From Hygrophila difformis (lineage: Eukaryota > Streptophyta > Magnoliopsida > Lamiales > Acanthaceae): DNA of 64,000 nt. The stretch spans positions 27,357,227 to 27,421,226 of the forward strand of contig JAOANR010000003.1 in NCBI GenBank assembly GCA_030278955.1, written 5' to 3'. The notes under the pieces were generated by a model that made no database searches, was not told the DNA's origin, and worked only from the letters and a program-made list of their open reading frames with translations. The stretch's first letter is position 1. The number at the start of each line of letters is the position of its first letter. Of this stretch, positions 44,281-56,233 are shown in pieces. Both the position numbers and the translations under genes were made by a program.

Positions 44281-44441
44281 TTTATGAGCCATTTAAGGCC
44301 TAGAAAAGGGGTGGTGGAAGCCCATGCCACACAATTACAAAGGGGAATAAAAGGTAGGGATAGAGGCCGGTGGGGATTCGAACATCAACCTTCCATTGGA
44401 AGTTAAGGGATTTAACCACTTGAGCTAAGTCATCATCCTCA
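44281..44441 (-). mobile_element. tRNA-derived SINE, copy 2
   Basis: On the minus strand it has box A TAGCTCAAGTGG and box B GTTCGAATCCCC, then the same body type as copy 1 (tttgtaattg, catgggcttccacca, ttttctaggcc). Direct repeats of 19 bases with one mismatch (ttaattata, then t or a, then ttacttttt) flank it at 44262-44280 and 44442-44460, with the T run on the plus strand at the tail side. This is clear evidence for retroposition. Confidence 0.82.
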
Positions 44442-44460
44442 TTAATTATAATTACTTTTT

Positions 44461-44965
44461 GATTATACAATAAGTTTCAAAAATATTATGGAGATTATGA
44501 AAATTTTTGGTAGTGATTATAGGAATTAGTGTTTACTATAATATTTTTAAGTTATTATCAGTATGTATTTTAATTTAATGATAAATAGAAATATAACTCT
44601 CAAAACTATAAAATTTTTAGTTCATATACCAATCTGGCAATCAGATGGTTGTCGTCGGGCTGCAATCAGTTCATGAATGTAATGTAGGTCATAAAATTTT
44701 ATTCAGTCTTGCATATTAATCTTTACCATAGTTCGGTCATCTGCAATTGGTGCTACTTTCGTGTAATTTGTCATCAATATTTTTAGTTGTCAAACTTTGT
44801 GCACTTCAGAATTTTCTTGACGTATGATTTGATTGAGAAATTTTTTATAGAGTAACTTTTTCTTTCTTCAAAAGAATCATAAAGGTGTGCATATGATTTC
44901 ACCATATACAGAGATGCATCTGATCATACTGTTATATTAATCATTATGTCAATATTGTAATATAA
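44461..44965. other. AT-rich intergenic sequence
   Basis: Nothing recognisable; no open frame of note. Confidence 0.5.
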
Positions 44966-45052
44966 AAACTGCTTATTTATTTATTTTTTGGTGAAACAGC
45001 CTGAGAAGGCGAGCAAATGAAAAGAAAAATAAAAAGAAAAAGAAAGCGACAA

Positions 45053-45556
45053 TTAAATCAAGCGATCATAAGAAACTCCCGCAGCATCTTTATCAACAAG
45101 TAGGCGAACTTCATCCGGAGGGTACACCCAAACAGTGAAGAAATCTTCCAGGCACACCGCCTTCCGAGCTAGACCATCAGCAACCTGATTGCCCTCCCTA
45201 TAGACATGGCGAAGCTTACACCCCGCCATTGAACGCATCATGACCCTCACTTCATGCACAACCGGCCATAGAGAATGGCGCCTGCCCACAAGGCTTTCAA
45301 CAAGACGAACAACTTCCATAGAATCAACCATACAAGCCATTAAAGTCACACCAAGCTGCCCAGCCAAAATCAAGCCAAACCGAAGCGCCAAAAGCTCTAC
45401 CTCCAGGATCGATCTGTTCCCCAGACTACCGCCACAACCACCCACCCAATTACCTTCTTGAGTGCGGGTAATAGCAACATATCCAGTTCTAGAAGTCCTT
45501 CCAAAACACAACCGTCCGTATGAAGAATATTCCCCTCCATGTCGTCCTGCTTCCAA
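45053..45556 (-). pseudogene. LINE RNase H domain
   Basis: The domain of the plant RVT_3 type: GNWVGGCGGSLGNRSILEVE, LLALRFGLILAGQLG, CMVDSMEVVRLVESLV and HVYREGNQVADGLARKA. It is read in a different frame from the end of the zf-RVT part, with the change near 45480-45510. In family members it removes RNA from the RNA:DNA hybrid. Some plant L1-like LINEs carry this domain after RT. Confidence 0.85.
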
Positions 45557-46779
45557 CAGACTTGGCGCAAAACCTTTTCCCTACTGCCAACACCCAATGC
45601 ACACTGAAGATGGAGTTGGAGCCGTGCAGCCTTCATCACAAGGGTGTCCCTACTAAGATCTTTCCCCCGAAAAACCCTATCATTCCGTTGACACCATACA
45701 ACCCATAGCATGGAGAGGAAACGAGCTCCCCATGTCCTCCAGGCCCACTCAAGCCAGTGTCGGCTCGATTGGCCATCTAGCTCCTCCACCGAACGTTGGA
45801 GTTGGAATCCCCCTCGTCGCCAAACTTGGTCGGCCCATGCGCATAGAAAAAGCGCATGCTTCCAATCTTTGACCTCCTCTCCACAAATAGAGCATAACGG
45901 AGACGTAGCAATCCCCCGATGATGGCGTAGATCATTGCAAGGCAAGGCGCCATGACAGATAGTCCATAGAAGAACTCCAATTTTTTCCGGTATGCAATCT
46001 TTCCTTATCCAAGACCATCCAGTGTCCGGGCGGTCACGTGAGTCAATCCAATGATAGCCCGAGGAAACACTGTAACATTCCTTAATATCTCCCCTCCAGT
46101 GCATGACATCCGGCATTCTTGGATTTAAGAACGGAGCCGGTGAAGCATTAATCTTGTTCTTCAATTCTTCCGACAACCAGGAATAAACAATCCCTAAATT
46201 CCATCGGCCATTATCAACCACATCTTTAATGCGAAGCGAAATGTCATGGATATCCACGAAAGGCACTTGATCAGCAAGAGATTGACTCTCCCACCAAGGT
46301 GTATACCATAAAGAACTAGTTCCATTCCCTATGCGAACTCCATAAGCCTCTCGGAACACTTTAGCAACCTTAACCAACGAGCGCCATACCTTGGTGCCTC
46401 GATAGTGATCACAAGGTAATAATCCTGGAGCAGTCCCATACTTCGATCGAAGCACACGAACCCACAGCTTATCCATATCAGTAGAGTATTCCCAAAGCTT
46501 CTTCCCCAACAATGCCAAGTTCATTTGATGACTTTTACGAAGTCCCAACCCCCCATATTTCCTTAGCCGAGCCACCACATTCCAATTGACAAGGTGCAAT
46601 CCCCGACCAGTAACACCCTTCCAAATCCAACGCCGCACCAGTTGATCGATCCTGGAGCAAACACCAAGAGGTAACATGTGAACTTGCATAATATAAATAG
46701 GGAGAGAGCATAATACTGCACGAGCAAGTGTTATACGCCCTGCTTTGTTCAACAAGACGGAGGACCAAGAGTTGAGCAT
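45480..46779 (-). pseudogene. LINE ORF2, post-RT region with zf-RVT
   Basis: It begins with the stretch that follows RT in plant LINEs (LNSWSSVLLNKAGRITLARAV, LPIYIMQVHMLP, YGGLGLRKSHQMNLALLGKK). It continues to the zf-RVT domain (IPEKIGVLLWTICHGALPC, CSICGEEVKDWKHALFLC, W). It ends near the start of RNase H (NILHTDGCV), after which the frame is lost. It is separated from the RT frame by a frame change around 46840-46870. Confidence 0.88.
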
Positions 46780-46835
46780 GTCCTGGATCTTTTTAATGAA
46801 GTAATCAAAATGCGAAATCCGAAGCCGACCATGAA

Positions 46836-48150
46836 TTATAGGAAATCCGAGATAGCAGTCAAGCTTTCAATATCCGATATCCCCAAGTAGGAATTCAGCC
46901 AACTCGTTTCCATCTGAGTGGCGTTGGGAGAACAATATGCAGAGGACTTAGCAGCATTCATGTACAGTCCAGATCGAGTCCCAAATCGCTTCAGTACCGA
47001 AGCCATCGTGCGAACACTTTCCTCCTCCAACGCAGCACAAAAAATGAGGTCATCGGCGAACATAAGATGAGAAATGCCAATGCCGTCAACACTTAATTGC
47101 AAAGGTTTCCAAACCCCAGCGGCAACAGCATCAATAATGGTGCAAGACAATTTTTCCATGACAATTACAAAAAGATAGGGCGATAACGGGTCACCTTGGC
47201 GTAGACCTCTCCGGGCTTTGATGTTTCCTATCGGCTCACCATTCCATAGAATAGAGAAACTGGACGAAGAAACGCAAGTCATAATAAGCTCCCGACAAGG
47301 CCCTGAAAGATTCAATCCTCGAAGGCATTCTTCAAGAAATTCCCAACTCACCATATGAAATGCCTTGGCAAGATCTATTTGAATAACCACTCCACGATGA
47401 GACGAACACGGACTCTCCAAGGAACTAATCATTTCCTGAAGAAGAATTCCATTATCCGAAGTGCCACGCCCGGGCAAGAAGGCCGACTGGAATAGCCCTA
47501 TAACATCACATAAAATAGGGCGAAGCCTATTTACCAAAATTTTAGTGATGACTTTGAATGAAACATTACACAAAGTTAGAGGACGGAATTGTTTGATCGA
47601 GCAAGGGACATCCACCTTCGGGAGGAGGCAAAGGAAAGCATGCGCCAAGCCATCCGGGAGCTTCCTGTCACGTATAGCATTCTGAATTAAGGCCAGAAAA
47701 GGCCCTTGAATAACATCCAAATAAGCTTTGAAAAAAGCTGCTGGAAATCCATTCGGACCCGGGGCGGAAAGAGATTTCATTGAATATAATGCCTGTTCAA
47801 TCTCCCTAGCACCAACATCAGCTTCCAGATCCATTACCTGTTCAGCCGAAAGGGCCTGAAGAGGTGGTAATGCGTCTCCAACATGAGCGACCTGGAGAGG
47901 AGCAAAAATTAAAGAGAAGTATGAGATCGCATGCTCTTGAAGAACAGCCTGATCTGTCACACAGTCGCCAACGTCAATTTTAAGAGAGTAAATCTTATTT
48001 TTCTTCCGATGAATCTTCGTCTTTGCATGGAAGTATTTGGTATTTTTGTCGCCCGTCTGAACCCAACTAACCCGGGATTTTTGTTGCCAAAGGAGTTCCT
48101 CTTGGAAAAGGACCTCGGAGAGTTCCTGGCGAATCTCTCCATCTAATCTT
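46836..48150 (-). pseudogene. LINE ORF2 reverse transcriptase
   Basis: The frame is open from about 48150, with the pre-RT segment SWVQTGDKNTKYFHAK, to 46836. RT landmarks: SLSAPGPNGFPAAFFKAY, FRPLTLCNVSFKVITK, FLPGRGTSDNGILLQEM, GLRQGDPLSPYLF and the catalytic LMFADDLIFCA. Near 46840-46880 the end is disturbed: the conserved YLG-type phrase occurs twice in different frames about 35 bases apart, so a small insertion is likely. Confidence 0.9.
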
Positions 48151-48179
48151 CAGAGCCAAGCAGAATCAACTCTCACTAG

Positions 48180-48865
48180 TCATTTCTCCACACCAAGAAG
48201 GCAATTTTTGAGTTTCCGTTTCCTCGTCCGGATGTTGCCAAACACCTCTTTATTAAAAGTAAGGGATTGCTCTTTCACTTCTTTTAACACTTCCAGTAAG
48301 TTGTTCCCACCCCTTGTACAACCTGCTTGGACAACATCCTTATATTGGGCATGTTCTTTCCACATATTTTTCCATCGAAATGGCCCATCTACCCGAGCAA
48401 CAGGGAAGTCGCCACAAACTAATTTCAAAGGGATGTGGTCCGATCCCGTGCAGGGTAAGTGGGAAATTCTTCCGTTCTCAAACATGTCAATCCAACTCAA
48501 GTTAACCATACCACGATCTAATCTTTTGCTTATTCGTCGGCCAGCGCCCGCCATCCTTGACCAACTAAACTCCGGACCAGTGGTAGAAACCCCCACCAAG
48601 TGACAATGATCAAAAAGTTCCCTGAGCTCTTCCGTGCGGTCATGTAGGAATACACCGCCCTGCACTTCCTCCTCACAAGCAATCTTATTCCAGTCTCCCA
48701 GAACTATCCATGGTATATCCACCAAATTAGCAACCAATTTCAATGACTCCCAATTAATTTTGCGCCGTTGATAATTCGGATCAGCATAAGGAAAGTAGAA
48801 GCCCAACGGCTCATCCCTTTGGACAATTCCAAAGTGATCATCCTCACCCTGTTGTCCAAGATACT
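48180..48865 (-). pseudogene. LINE ORF2 endonuclease, second part
   Basis: An APE-type endonuclease C-terminal half: IPWIVLGDWNKIACEEE, then FSWSRMAGAGRRISKRLDRG and GSDHIPLKLVC, which holds the catalytic Asp-His pair. It continues in a linker to RT. It is separated from the first part by a frame change near 48865-48880 and from RT by a stop near 48150. Confidence 0.88.
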
Positions 48866-48870
48866 AAAGT

Positions 48871-49176
48871 TCAAGATATATTACGCGAGTGCAATACCCA
48901 AAGTCCGCCACCCATACCAATAGCCTCTTGAATGCATATCGGGAGATAACCCAGCCTGTTAAAAAAACCACTAGCTCTAGAGAAAAGGCCCCTAGGCTCG
49001 AGGACACAAAAAATGTCGGGCTTCTGCTCTCTAAGAAGATCAGCAACCCATCTTTGAGCCGTGCGACTCATCAAACCACAAACATTCCACACAATGATAT
49101 TAAAGTCCGTAAAATCCATAAAAGTAGGATGGGGTTGAATCAAATACCTATTGAGATCCACCATATTGTGAACCTC
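48871..49176 (-). pseudogene. LINE ORF2 endonuclease, first part
   Basis: The start of ORF2: a short leader, then FNIIVWNVCGLMSRTAQRWV and PDIFCVLEPRG (the catalytic Asn and Glu). It overlaps the end of ORF1 in another frame, as in many plant LINEs. I take the start at the ATG near 49176 because it leads directly into the domain; an upstream GTG-type start is not needed. Confidence 0.82.
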
Positions 49177-50602
49177 CATCCTCGGCGTCCAACCAGCCCT
49201 CACTCTTCTTGGAGTCTATCTCTTCACCGTCCTGGAATGCCTCGCCTGACATATGTTGGAGTAGCAAAAACTGGTTGGCAGTAGCCAACCCTTTCGATGA
49301 CTCCCCCTTCTCTTGCAACTTGTGCGCTTGGTCGGTTCTTGGCCGTTTCACACCATGAGGAGTAGCAGCCTTCCGACCTCTAGCTCCGTCATATGGAGTC
49401 ACCGCAAGAGCTGTAGTCCCATAATCCTCAACAATGATAGGTTGTGGAACCACAGCTGCTCCCTTCCCCTTAACACCAGGATCCTTCTCACCACTATCTT
49501 TGGTCTCCTCGACAGGCTCACTAACCTCCTCAGTCGTATCAGGCTTAGGATCCTCAAACTTTTGCCGTGGGGGTCGAGGCTTCCTATTGCCTTCCCGAAC
49601 CACTTTAAGCCACTCACCAAACACAGGCTCCTGACTATACTCATCAACCTCATGCATCCCCTGGTCCTCGCTCGCGTCCTCACCAGGAGGCTGTTCATTA
49701 GAGGCCTCCGGCCTGTCAACTGCAGCCTCCTCATCTCCCTTCGACTCTTGCACATGAGTGCAATTCCTATCAAAGTGGCCGTATCTACCACATTTGGTGC
49801 ACAGAAGGTGCAATCCTTCATATGATATTGTTATCCACTCATCGTTCACCAATATTTTTCCCGTAACAGGCTTAGTTAAATCAAGCGCAACACAGACACG
49901 AGCAAATCGTCCCTTTGATGCATCACGTGTGCTATTATCAAACTTTATGACGTCACCGATACCAGATGCCAATTCCCACAAGATGTCTTCACGGAACCTA
50001 TGCATTGACATTCCATTCATCCGCACCTAAACCAGGGTTTTGTTCACCTGTGTCGTACGTGGATTAAAATCGCGCGTCCAAGGCATGACTGCAAGGTAGT
50101 GATTTAAGATCATCTAGGGACCGCCATTCACAATAGTTTCCCGATCCGATAACAGTTCAAATCGCACGACAAAGCATCCTGAGCCAACATCAATTAGGGT
50201 CATTGTCCCTTCAATCTTCCACATGCGCTTAAGGCGGTCATGCAGCGCCATATAACCGACGTACGTGCCGAGCGGCTTGATAACTAGTGCGTCCTCCCAC
50301 TCCTTGCTGGCATCAACTTCAATTTCTTCGGCAATGGTGAATTTTGGAATCGATTGGTTCGGTCCAACAAAAGACTTCGTAATCAAGCCTTCAGCAATAA
50401 GATCTCGACGAACTTTCACAGGGTTGGATGGTTGTCTCGCACCCTTCAAGAGATCAGTGAAGGACGGAGTAGCCCCCCCGGGATCATGAGGCGCCTGCGC
50501 CGCCGCTCCTTGCGGTGCTCCAACAAAATCGGAAGGCTGGACGGGAGACGTGGGTGGCAAGGCAGCCGCCCCAGGCAGAGACGGAAACCCTAGAAAATTC
50601 AT
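49148..50602 (-). pseudogene. LINE ORF1 with DUF4283-like domain and zinc knuckle
   Basis: It starts at the ATG at 50602 with a Pro/Ala-rich leader. A DUF4283-like RNA-binding region follows (IKPLGTYVGYMALHDRLKRM, MTLIDVGSGCFVVRFELLSD). Two TAG stops in one frame at about 50114 and 50029, each where a Trp is expected, interrupt it. It continues with RFARVCVALDLTKPVTGKI, a CCHC knuckle CTKCGRYGHFDRNC and a long charged tail to 49148. The usual role is binding LINE RNA. Confidence 0.85.
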
Positions 50603-50633
50603 CTTTTTTTCTTTTTTGGAAACTGTTTATTTA

Positions 50634-52209
50634 GATGTGATTATGTAGGAAATTATTATATTGTCACATTAACATAAAATAATAATAACATGCTATGATT
50701 TTCAATTCTTTATTTCATAATATAATGTAACTGTCCCGTAAATGAATCACTCTTACAATTCTCCAATCATATTTATTTTATTGAGTGAATCCAAACTATC
50801 ATACTTTATTATATTCGTCATTTCTATTAAATTTGAATAATGATTTAATATTGGAGAATGAATCCAAAAATGAGTTATTAATCATTGAATATAAAATTAT
50901 TGGATAATAATTTTATTGATTACTGTCCTAATTATTATAATTAGTTATTTCGGTAAAGCAGTGGCCACTTTTTATGCTTATATTTTAAATCACAGTAGCA
51001 ATCTATTGAGCTATTATAGAATGATCATTCATCGTACTTTCTCTTTTTCTTGCTAATATATCGTCCAACATATTTTTGGCACATCATTATAAGTATAATA
51101 CATATTTTTAATGCTATGCATGCTTCAATGCAAAGAAAAACTCTATTTGACAATCATATAATTAACCTTTTGGGTCTTCATATTTTTCTTGGCAATAGAT
51201 CAACATATGACACGTAAAATCGACTAATACATGTGCTGACCTTTTGATAAACTTAAAAATATAAAATTTAGGATATTGTTCTTAAGTAGTTATTTTCAAA
51301 GCATCAAAAGAAATTTGGATTCTAAAAAGTTATAAATTTAGAATGGGATGTAATCTAAATCTTATATTTCTAAATCTAAGTGGAGTCTAGGTGGACTCCC
51401 ATAAAATCTCCAAATGAAGATTTAGATTTAGATTATACAATATGGACTCTACGTGGAGTCCATAGAAACGAATACTTTCTAAATCAACAAACTCTACCTT
51501 GATTGATATTTTTTTCATAAGAATGAAGATAAAGATATAAGATACAATAAGGACAATACAGTCTGCACATGCCAAAAAGTATATAGGATTTATTGTATAG
51601 ATTTTATCATCCCCTGAAGAAAAGAGCGTTCATTAAATTCTATTTTCAAGTTCTATTTTTTCATTAAAAAAAATCTTTCCAAGTATTAATTCTTTTCAAG
51701 AATTGAAAAAAGAAATTGAAGAGCGTTATTTACATTTCAATCAACTTTACTCATGCAAATACATGTAGTATAATCGCAAAAGCAGCCCATTCACTATACG
51801 GAACATAGTCAGATCGGTCGGTAAGGGCCAAAAATGGTGGCTAAGGCCATCTCCATTAGATCCCCTAGCTATTTCACTTTTTCCTTCCATATTATATTCT
51901 CTTTCTTTCACATCATCAATCAACTTCATTCCATTTTCGTCTTCAATAAAACAACTCAATCTTTTCCACATTATTATTACAAAGAATTTAGAAAGAAAAT
52001 ATAATAAAAATCTTTTTAATTTTTTTATAGGATTACTTAATTAATTATAGTATTTTAAAATTTTAAAAATGAAAAAGAAAAGAAAAAAAAACAAAGAAAA
52101 AAAATCCAGACATAAAGTTGCCGGCCACCGTGCCTGACAGAGCAGTTCCCCATGAAAGTTGCAAAATCCACATCAGCAGTTTTTGTGATTCAAATTACAT
52201 CCGTAACGT
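50634..52209. other. AT-rich intergenic sequence with a small hairpin unit
   Basis: No gene is visible. Around 51343-51470 there is a nested set of inverted repeats: taatctaaatct (51352-51363) with agatttagatta (51424-51435), ggagtc with gactcc, and tggactc with gagtcca. Otherwise AT-rich with short meaningless frames. Confidence 0.5.
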
Positions 52210-52580
52210 ATGCAGTTTATGGCCATTACCTTTTGACAACCTTGGAACTATAGTTTCAATGTATCCCAAGCATCTTTAGCTTTCTTGATTCCAAAAATTC
52301 TTGGGTAAATATATTTGCTCACCCCTTGTTGAAGACATCGCAATGCATTGCATTTTTCTTTACTATGTTTCTCTGTACGCTGCAGTCATTTCCTCCGGTG
52401 GCTCGGTGAGACCTTCTTCCACGACATCCCACAGGTCTTGTGAAATGAAGATAGTTTCCATTTGAGAGCACCAGTAGTCGAAATGCTCTCCATTGAAAAT
52501 AGGGATTTGGTTGCTTGTGTATGAGAAAACTAAGTTTTGGTTTGTATCCATCTTCTTTGGAAACCAAAGCTCTGATACCA
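52210..52580 (-). pseudogene. gag: Copia gag fragment
   Basis: On the minus strand the frame starts MDTNQNLVFS and has the copia gag start region (IPIFNGEHFDYWCSQMETIF, SQDLWDVVEEGLTEPPE). Soon after it is broken by stops, but words of gag (FPRIFG-like, KKAKDAWDTL-like) can be traced to about 52240. The TGGTATCAGAGC primer site lies at 52569-52580. The rest of the element is missing. Confidence 0.82.
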
Positions 52581-52584
52581 AATT

Positions 52585-52834
52585 TGTTGGGGATTGGAGA
52601 TGAAGTGAAAGAAGTAAACTGAACAATGAATTTTTTTAAGACAAGGCTGTGGCCTTTTTTGTTTTGCTGAATATTTCTCGGATACAATCACTTGTGTACA
52701 ACTCTTCTTATAAGTGCAATTACAAGGGATGAGATAATTAAAGAAAACATATACAATAAATATTATTGAAGGCAGCCTGCTACTTTGGAAAGAACCCAAG
52801 AGTTTGTCTGGGAATTACAAATTAACATTTAACA
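52585..52834 (-). repeat. Likely LTR of the copia remnant
   Basis: On the minus strand about 250 bases from TGTTAA to CCCCAACA end four bases before the primer site. A TATA-like TTATAAG lies inside. There is no second copy in the window, so the outer boundary is only approximate. Confidence 0.55.
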
Positions 52835-54056
52835 GTTAGTGCCGTCGCAAGCAAATCCACGATCGAAAACTCCGGTCGCAAGTTGGGCGAAAATCTTGTA
52901 GTGATTGTTATAATTAATAGATGTATGAATTCTAAACAACGGCACAACCACAAAACCCAATCATTTTCCATGAACAATATAAGCTAGTAGCTAGTGTATT
53001 TGTATATTGAAATTTGATTATTGCGCCGACAAGGACTTCTGTGTGTTTGTTTTCTTGACATCTTTCTTGAAATTATCTAATGATAGGAAAAAAATTTCAA
53101 GAATATGTATCCAGATTTACAAATACTTTGTGTATAAAAAAATACACACAACATATAGAAGTAAAATTATGGTAAAAACATAATCCTAAACCGTAACCTA
53201 ATACTTACGTGTTGGAGTGAAGTACAATTATAGTAGCTGCATCATTCTTTTTGCAGTTTACCTTGGAGATGTTGGTTTTTGTCAAATACTGACTTTTTAA
53301 AGGGGAGCGGCTATAGTGCAATTATCTGCACATTACAGCTATGATGTCATAGGAGTTTTTTGTGATGTATATTGAATGTGTGATGGCCACTGTTCTTTTC
53401 GTGATGTGGATTTATTAAGTCAATAAAATTCTCTTTTTCTTTTCATATGTATAGTGATGTTATACTGTGATGATTGATGTTTCCTCTATGTATATGTGAT
53501 GTCTGTGTTTAATTTTGTGATGGATACAAAATAATAATACAAACATCACAATATTAAACTTGAACACCACATCTGCACCTGCAGTTGTAGTTGTAGTCTG
53601 CACAGTAACTATGTTGTTTTTAAAGAATGGATAAATATTGCATTATTAACTCAGGAAACACAATGTGAATCCATTTATGTTGTTCATTTATGTTTGACAA
53701 GCCCTTGATAAAGAAATTGGAGGATCCATTCGAGAATGTTTATTTAGGAATCTCCTCCAGAATCTCCGATTGGTCTTCATGAAAATGAAAATACATATTG
53801 ATTATAATTATGTCTAGTTGTTCTTATGATTTATCTCTACACTAGGATAGAATTCTAATAAAATACCACTTTTGTAGGTAATTAATACTATCTGTAGATA
53901 CAGTCTTAATTAGGTAAAAAGTTTAAAAGTCCTTTTTCTTTTTAGTTTCTCCAAATTCATCCTCGATAAATTTTTGGCCCAATATCATCCTTTATCTTTC
54001 TTAATTAAATCCAAGAATACGTTAATAAATTTTTGGGGAATTCTTTGAAATATACA
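52835..54056. other. AT-rich intergenic sequence
   Basis: No gene seen. 53310-53600 repeats the word tgtgatg many times in both orientations and could be part of an old mobile element, but I cannot assign it. Confidence 0.4.
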
Positions 54057-56142
54057 TGTAATACCCGAGAATTTTGTCACATAAATAAATAAATACATAA
54101 AGAAATAAATAAATAAATAAATAAAATGAAGATGAAAAGAGAAGGGGGAATTTAATTCAAAGGTTAAAAGGGAATTTAATTTCCAAGAACCCGTGAAGAC
54201 GAAGGTAATTTAATTTAATTAAATTATTGCACGGGAACCAAATACTAATGGACTTAATATTTCGAACCCGAAATTAATTTTGAGATCCCAAATGAATTTA
54301 AAATAGGATTTAAAGTCCAAGAGATAGCCCAAGGAATAAGCCCAAGAAAATAGAAGGAGAAAGGCCCAAAAGAGAAGGACAAAGGCTCAAAAGAGAGGAG
54401 GAAAAGGAAAGGCCCAAAGGGATAGCATGGCCCGGCCCAGACCGCGGCCCAGCTTGGGTCTGCGCGGTCTAGAGCAATACCGTGCCAAGACCGCGCCAAG
54501 AGACAGGATGCGATCATATTGCGGATTTCGACGATTTCTTACCTTATTTTCGACCCCGACTTTGGTAACTCAATCCTGATCGAGGGAAAGAGTATATGGA
54601 CGGATTGTGGAGTCTTGGGACCATTAAACTCGTCCAAATCAAACCCTAGCAGCCTCCATTATTTCCATTCTCTCCAAACTTCTTCCAAAACCCGAAATCA
54701 CCAAGTTCTTACTTTCCAATCACTTTCCGGCGACGAAAATCGATCAAGGAGGCGTGGAGAACAAGAACTCTAGTATTCCATATTGTGGTAAGTCGTTCAT
54801 AGGTTTTCGTTTAACTTTTCGAACCCGAAAATTCGATCTAACTCTAGATTTCTTCCTTCGATTCGAATTCGTGGCCAAAGGTGGGAGATTCCTGTTGAGG
54901 AGATCCATTCGTAGCCATCCAGAGATTCCGGGATGACCCCGAGGCTGTTTAGAACTCATATTATGTAAGTTAATTCTTACATACGGTTTTTGGTGACTAA
55001 AAATCGACCAAACATAAGATTCAACACAAGAACTTAATAAAATATGTCAATAGAGGTTTCACAAACGCGCAACATTTTCGGATGAATTTTTCGAACCCTT
55101 AAACATCTTCAAACGAGAACACTCAAAACATAAAAAATGTTTCTAAGACATAGAACTACATGCTGTAAAATTTTCATAATTTTTCATTAAGGTTTGTTGC
55201 CCGAAATCGGGGTCTGAACACCTCTGAATAATTTTCGAACTTAGAACTTTGGCAGATTTGACTCTCGATCTTGTTAGCCATTTTGACCTTGGATCTAAGC
55301 CGAATTAGGACTTGTGCTAAACATGAAATTTATAGATCTATAAGTCTTGAATACCTCTATAAAACGTCATGCATTTTCATTACGATTTGATACCCCAAAT
55401 TGCGTCGAACATTTTCTGTGATGTATGAACTTTTCAAAAATCGTGACAGATTACATGGTCGAATTTGATGTGCATTTTCCTATCACTTGTGATCAAAAAC
55501 TAATCATTGGTGAAAACATAAAAGTTGTGAGAAATGTCTTGAGAATATGTCTGTAAAATTTCGTGCATTTTCATTAACGTTTGGATAGTCAAAACCCATT
55601 TTGAATACAATATGTCCGAGAAGGAAAAGTCGACAGATTTTAAGACCGAACTTAGTGGATTAATCTGACTTAATCTGTGATGAATTTGCATAATTTGCCT
55701 CTAATAAAACTTGTTTATTTTGGTGTCTTTTAAGTGCCTGTAGAAAACTCTTTTGAATGTCGTTTGCTAGGTCAAAAACTCTTTTGAAAATCAGTGCGCT
55801 GTTTTAGAAAAGTTGGCAGATTTTGTATCTTGCAAAGATTGTAAAAGTTGACCCGTTTCCTCAGATAATTTCGTAAAACTTAAAACACAAAAGTTGTTCG
55901 TTAGTGTGTTTTTGAGTTACTATAGAAATTTCAAGTCGATTGCCCTTGAAATAAATTTTTAAACTGAGAAGGCGTGAACAACGACACTGTAAAACTCTAT
56001 CTTTGAAATCGGTCTTTGTAAACAAAGAGATGGAAATTCTTTTAATACATTGTGATGTGTGACCAAGTTGGATACTATCAATATTGACTATGTGGCTTGT
56101 GGACATAAGGGCCCAAGCGTATGTCTAACGGACGTAAGAGCC
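54057..56142 (+). repeat. Chromovirus-type LTR body, plus orientation
   Basis: It starts TGTAATACCCGAGAATTTTG, the reverse of the end of the Tekay-like LTRs at 4398 and 12916. A TAAA microsatellite is next, as in those LTRs, then GC-rich palindromes (AGACCGCG with CGCGGTCT, near 54440-54475). Then come long stretches similar to the reverse complement of 2880-3480. It lacks a normal 3' end: at 56143 the sequence turns into the start of an LTR in the other orientation. Confidence 0.65.
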
Positions 56143-56225
56143 TGTAACACCCCGGATTTGATAACCCAGGCCGGGATGTCACCGCCACACCTCCCTAGCA
56201 AGGCACGACTTCTTCGAGCTTGTTA
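54500..56225. repeat. Tandem duplication, copy 1
   Basis: About 1.73 kb, repeated at 56234-57943 with a few percent difference. It starts GAGACAGGA and ends CGAGCTTGTTA. It includes the inverted LTR join at 56143. The two copies are parted by eight bases. Confidence 0.9.
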
Positions 56226-56233
56226 TTTTTGAC

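Larger units (their letters stand above)
44980..50619 (-). mobile_element. L1-type LINE with RNase H, nearly full length
   Basis: A two-ORF LINE read on the minus strand: ORF1 with DUF4283-type and zinc knuckle regions, ORF2 with endonuclease, RT, zf-RVT region and a C-terminal RNase H. Imperfect 14-base direct repeats aaactg(c/t)ttattta at 44966-44979 and 50620-50633 flank it. The 3' end has an A-rich tail (AAAAAATAAATAAATAA on the minus strand). Only about 16 bases precede the ORF1 ATG, so it may lack part of the 5' UTR. ORF1 has two stops, ORF2 several frame changes; it is not active. Confidence 0.9.

Noticed and set aside
52319..52687. A 122-codon minus-strand gene
   Set aside because: It crosses the primer site and LTR end of a copia remnant; only the overlapping frame from the MDTNQ start is gag-like.
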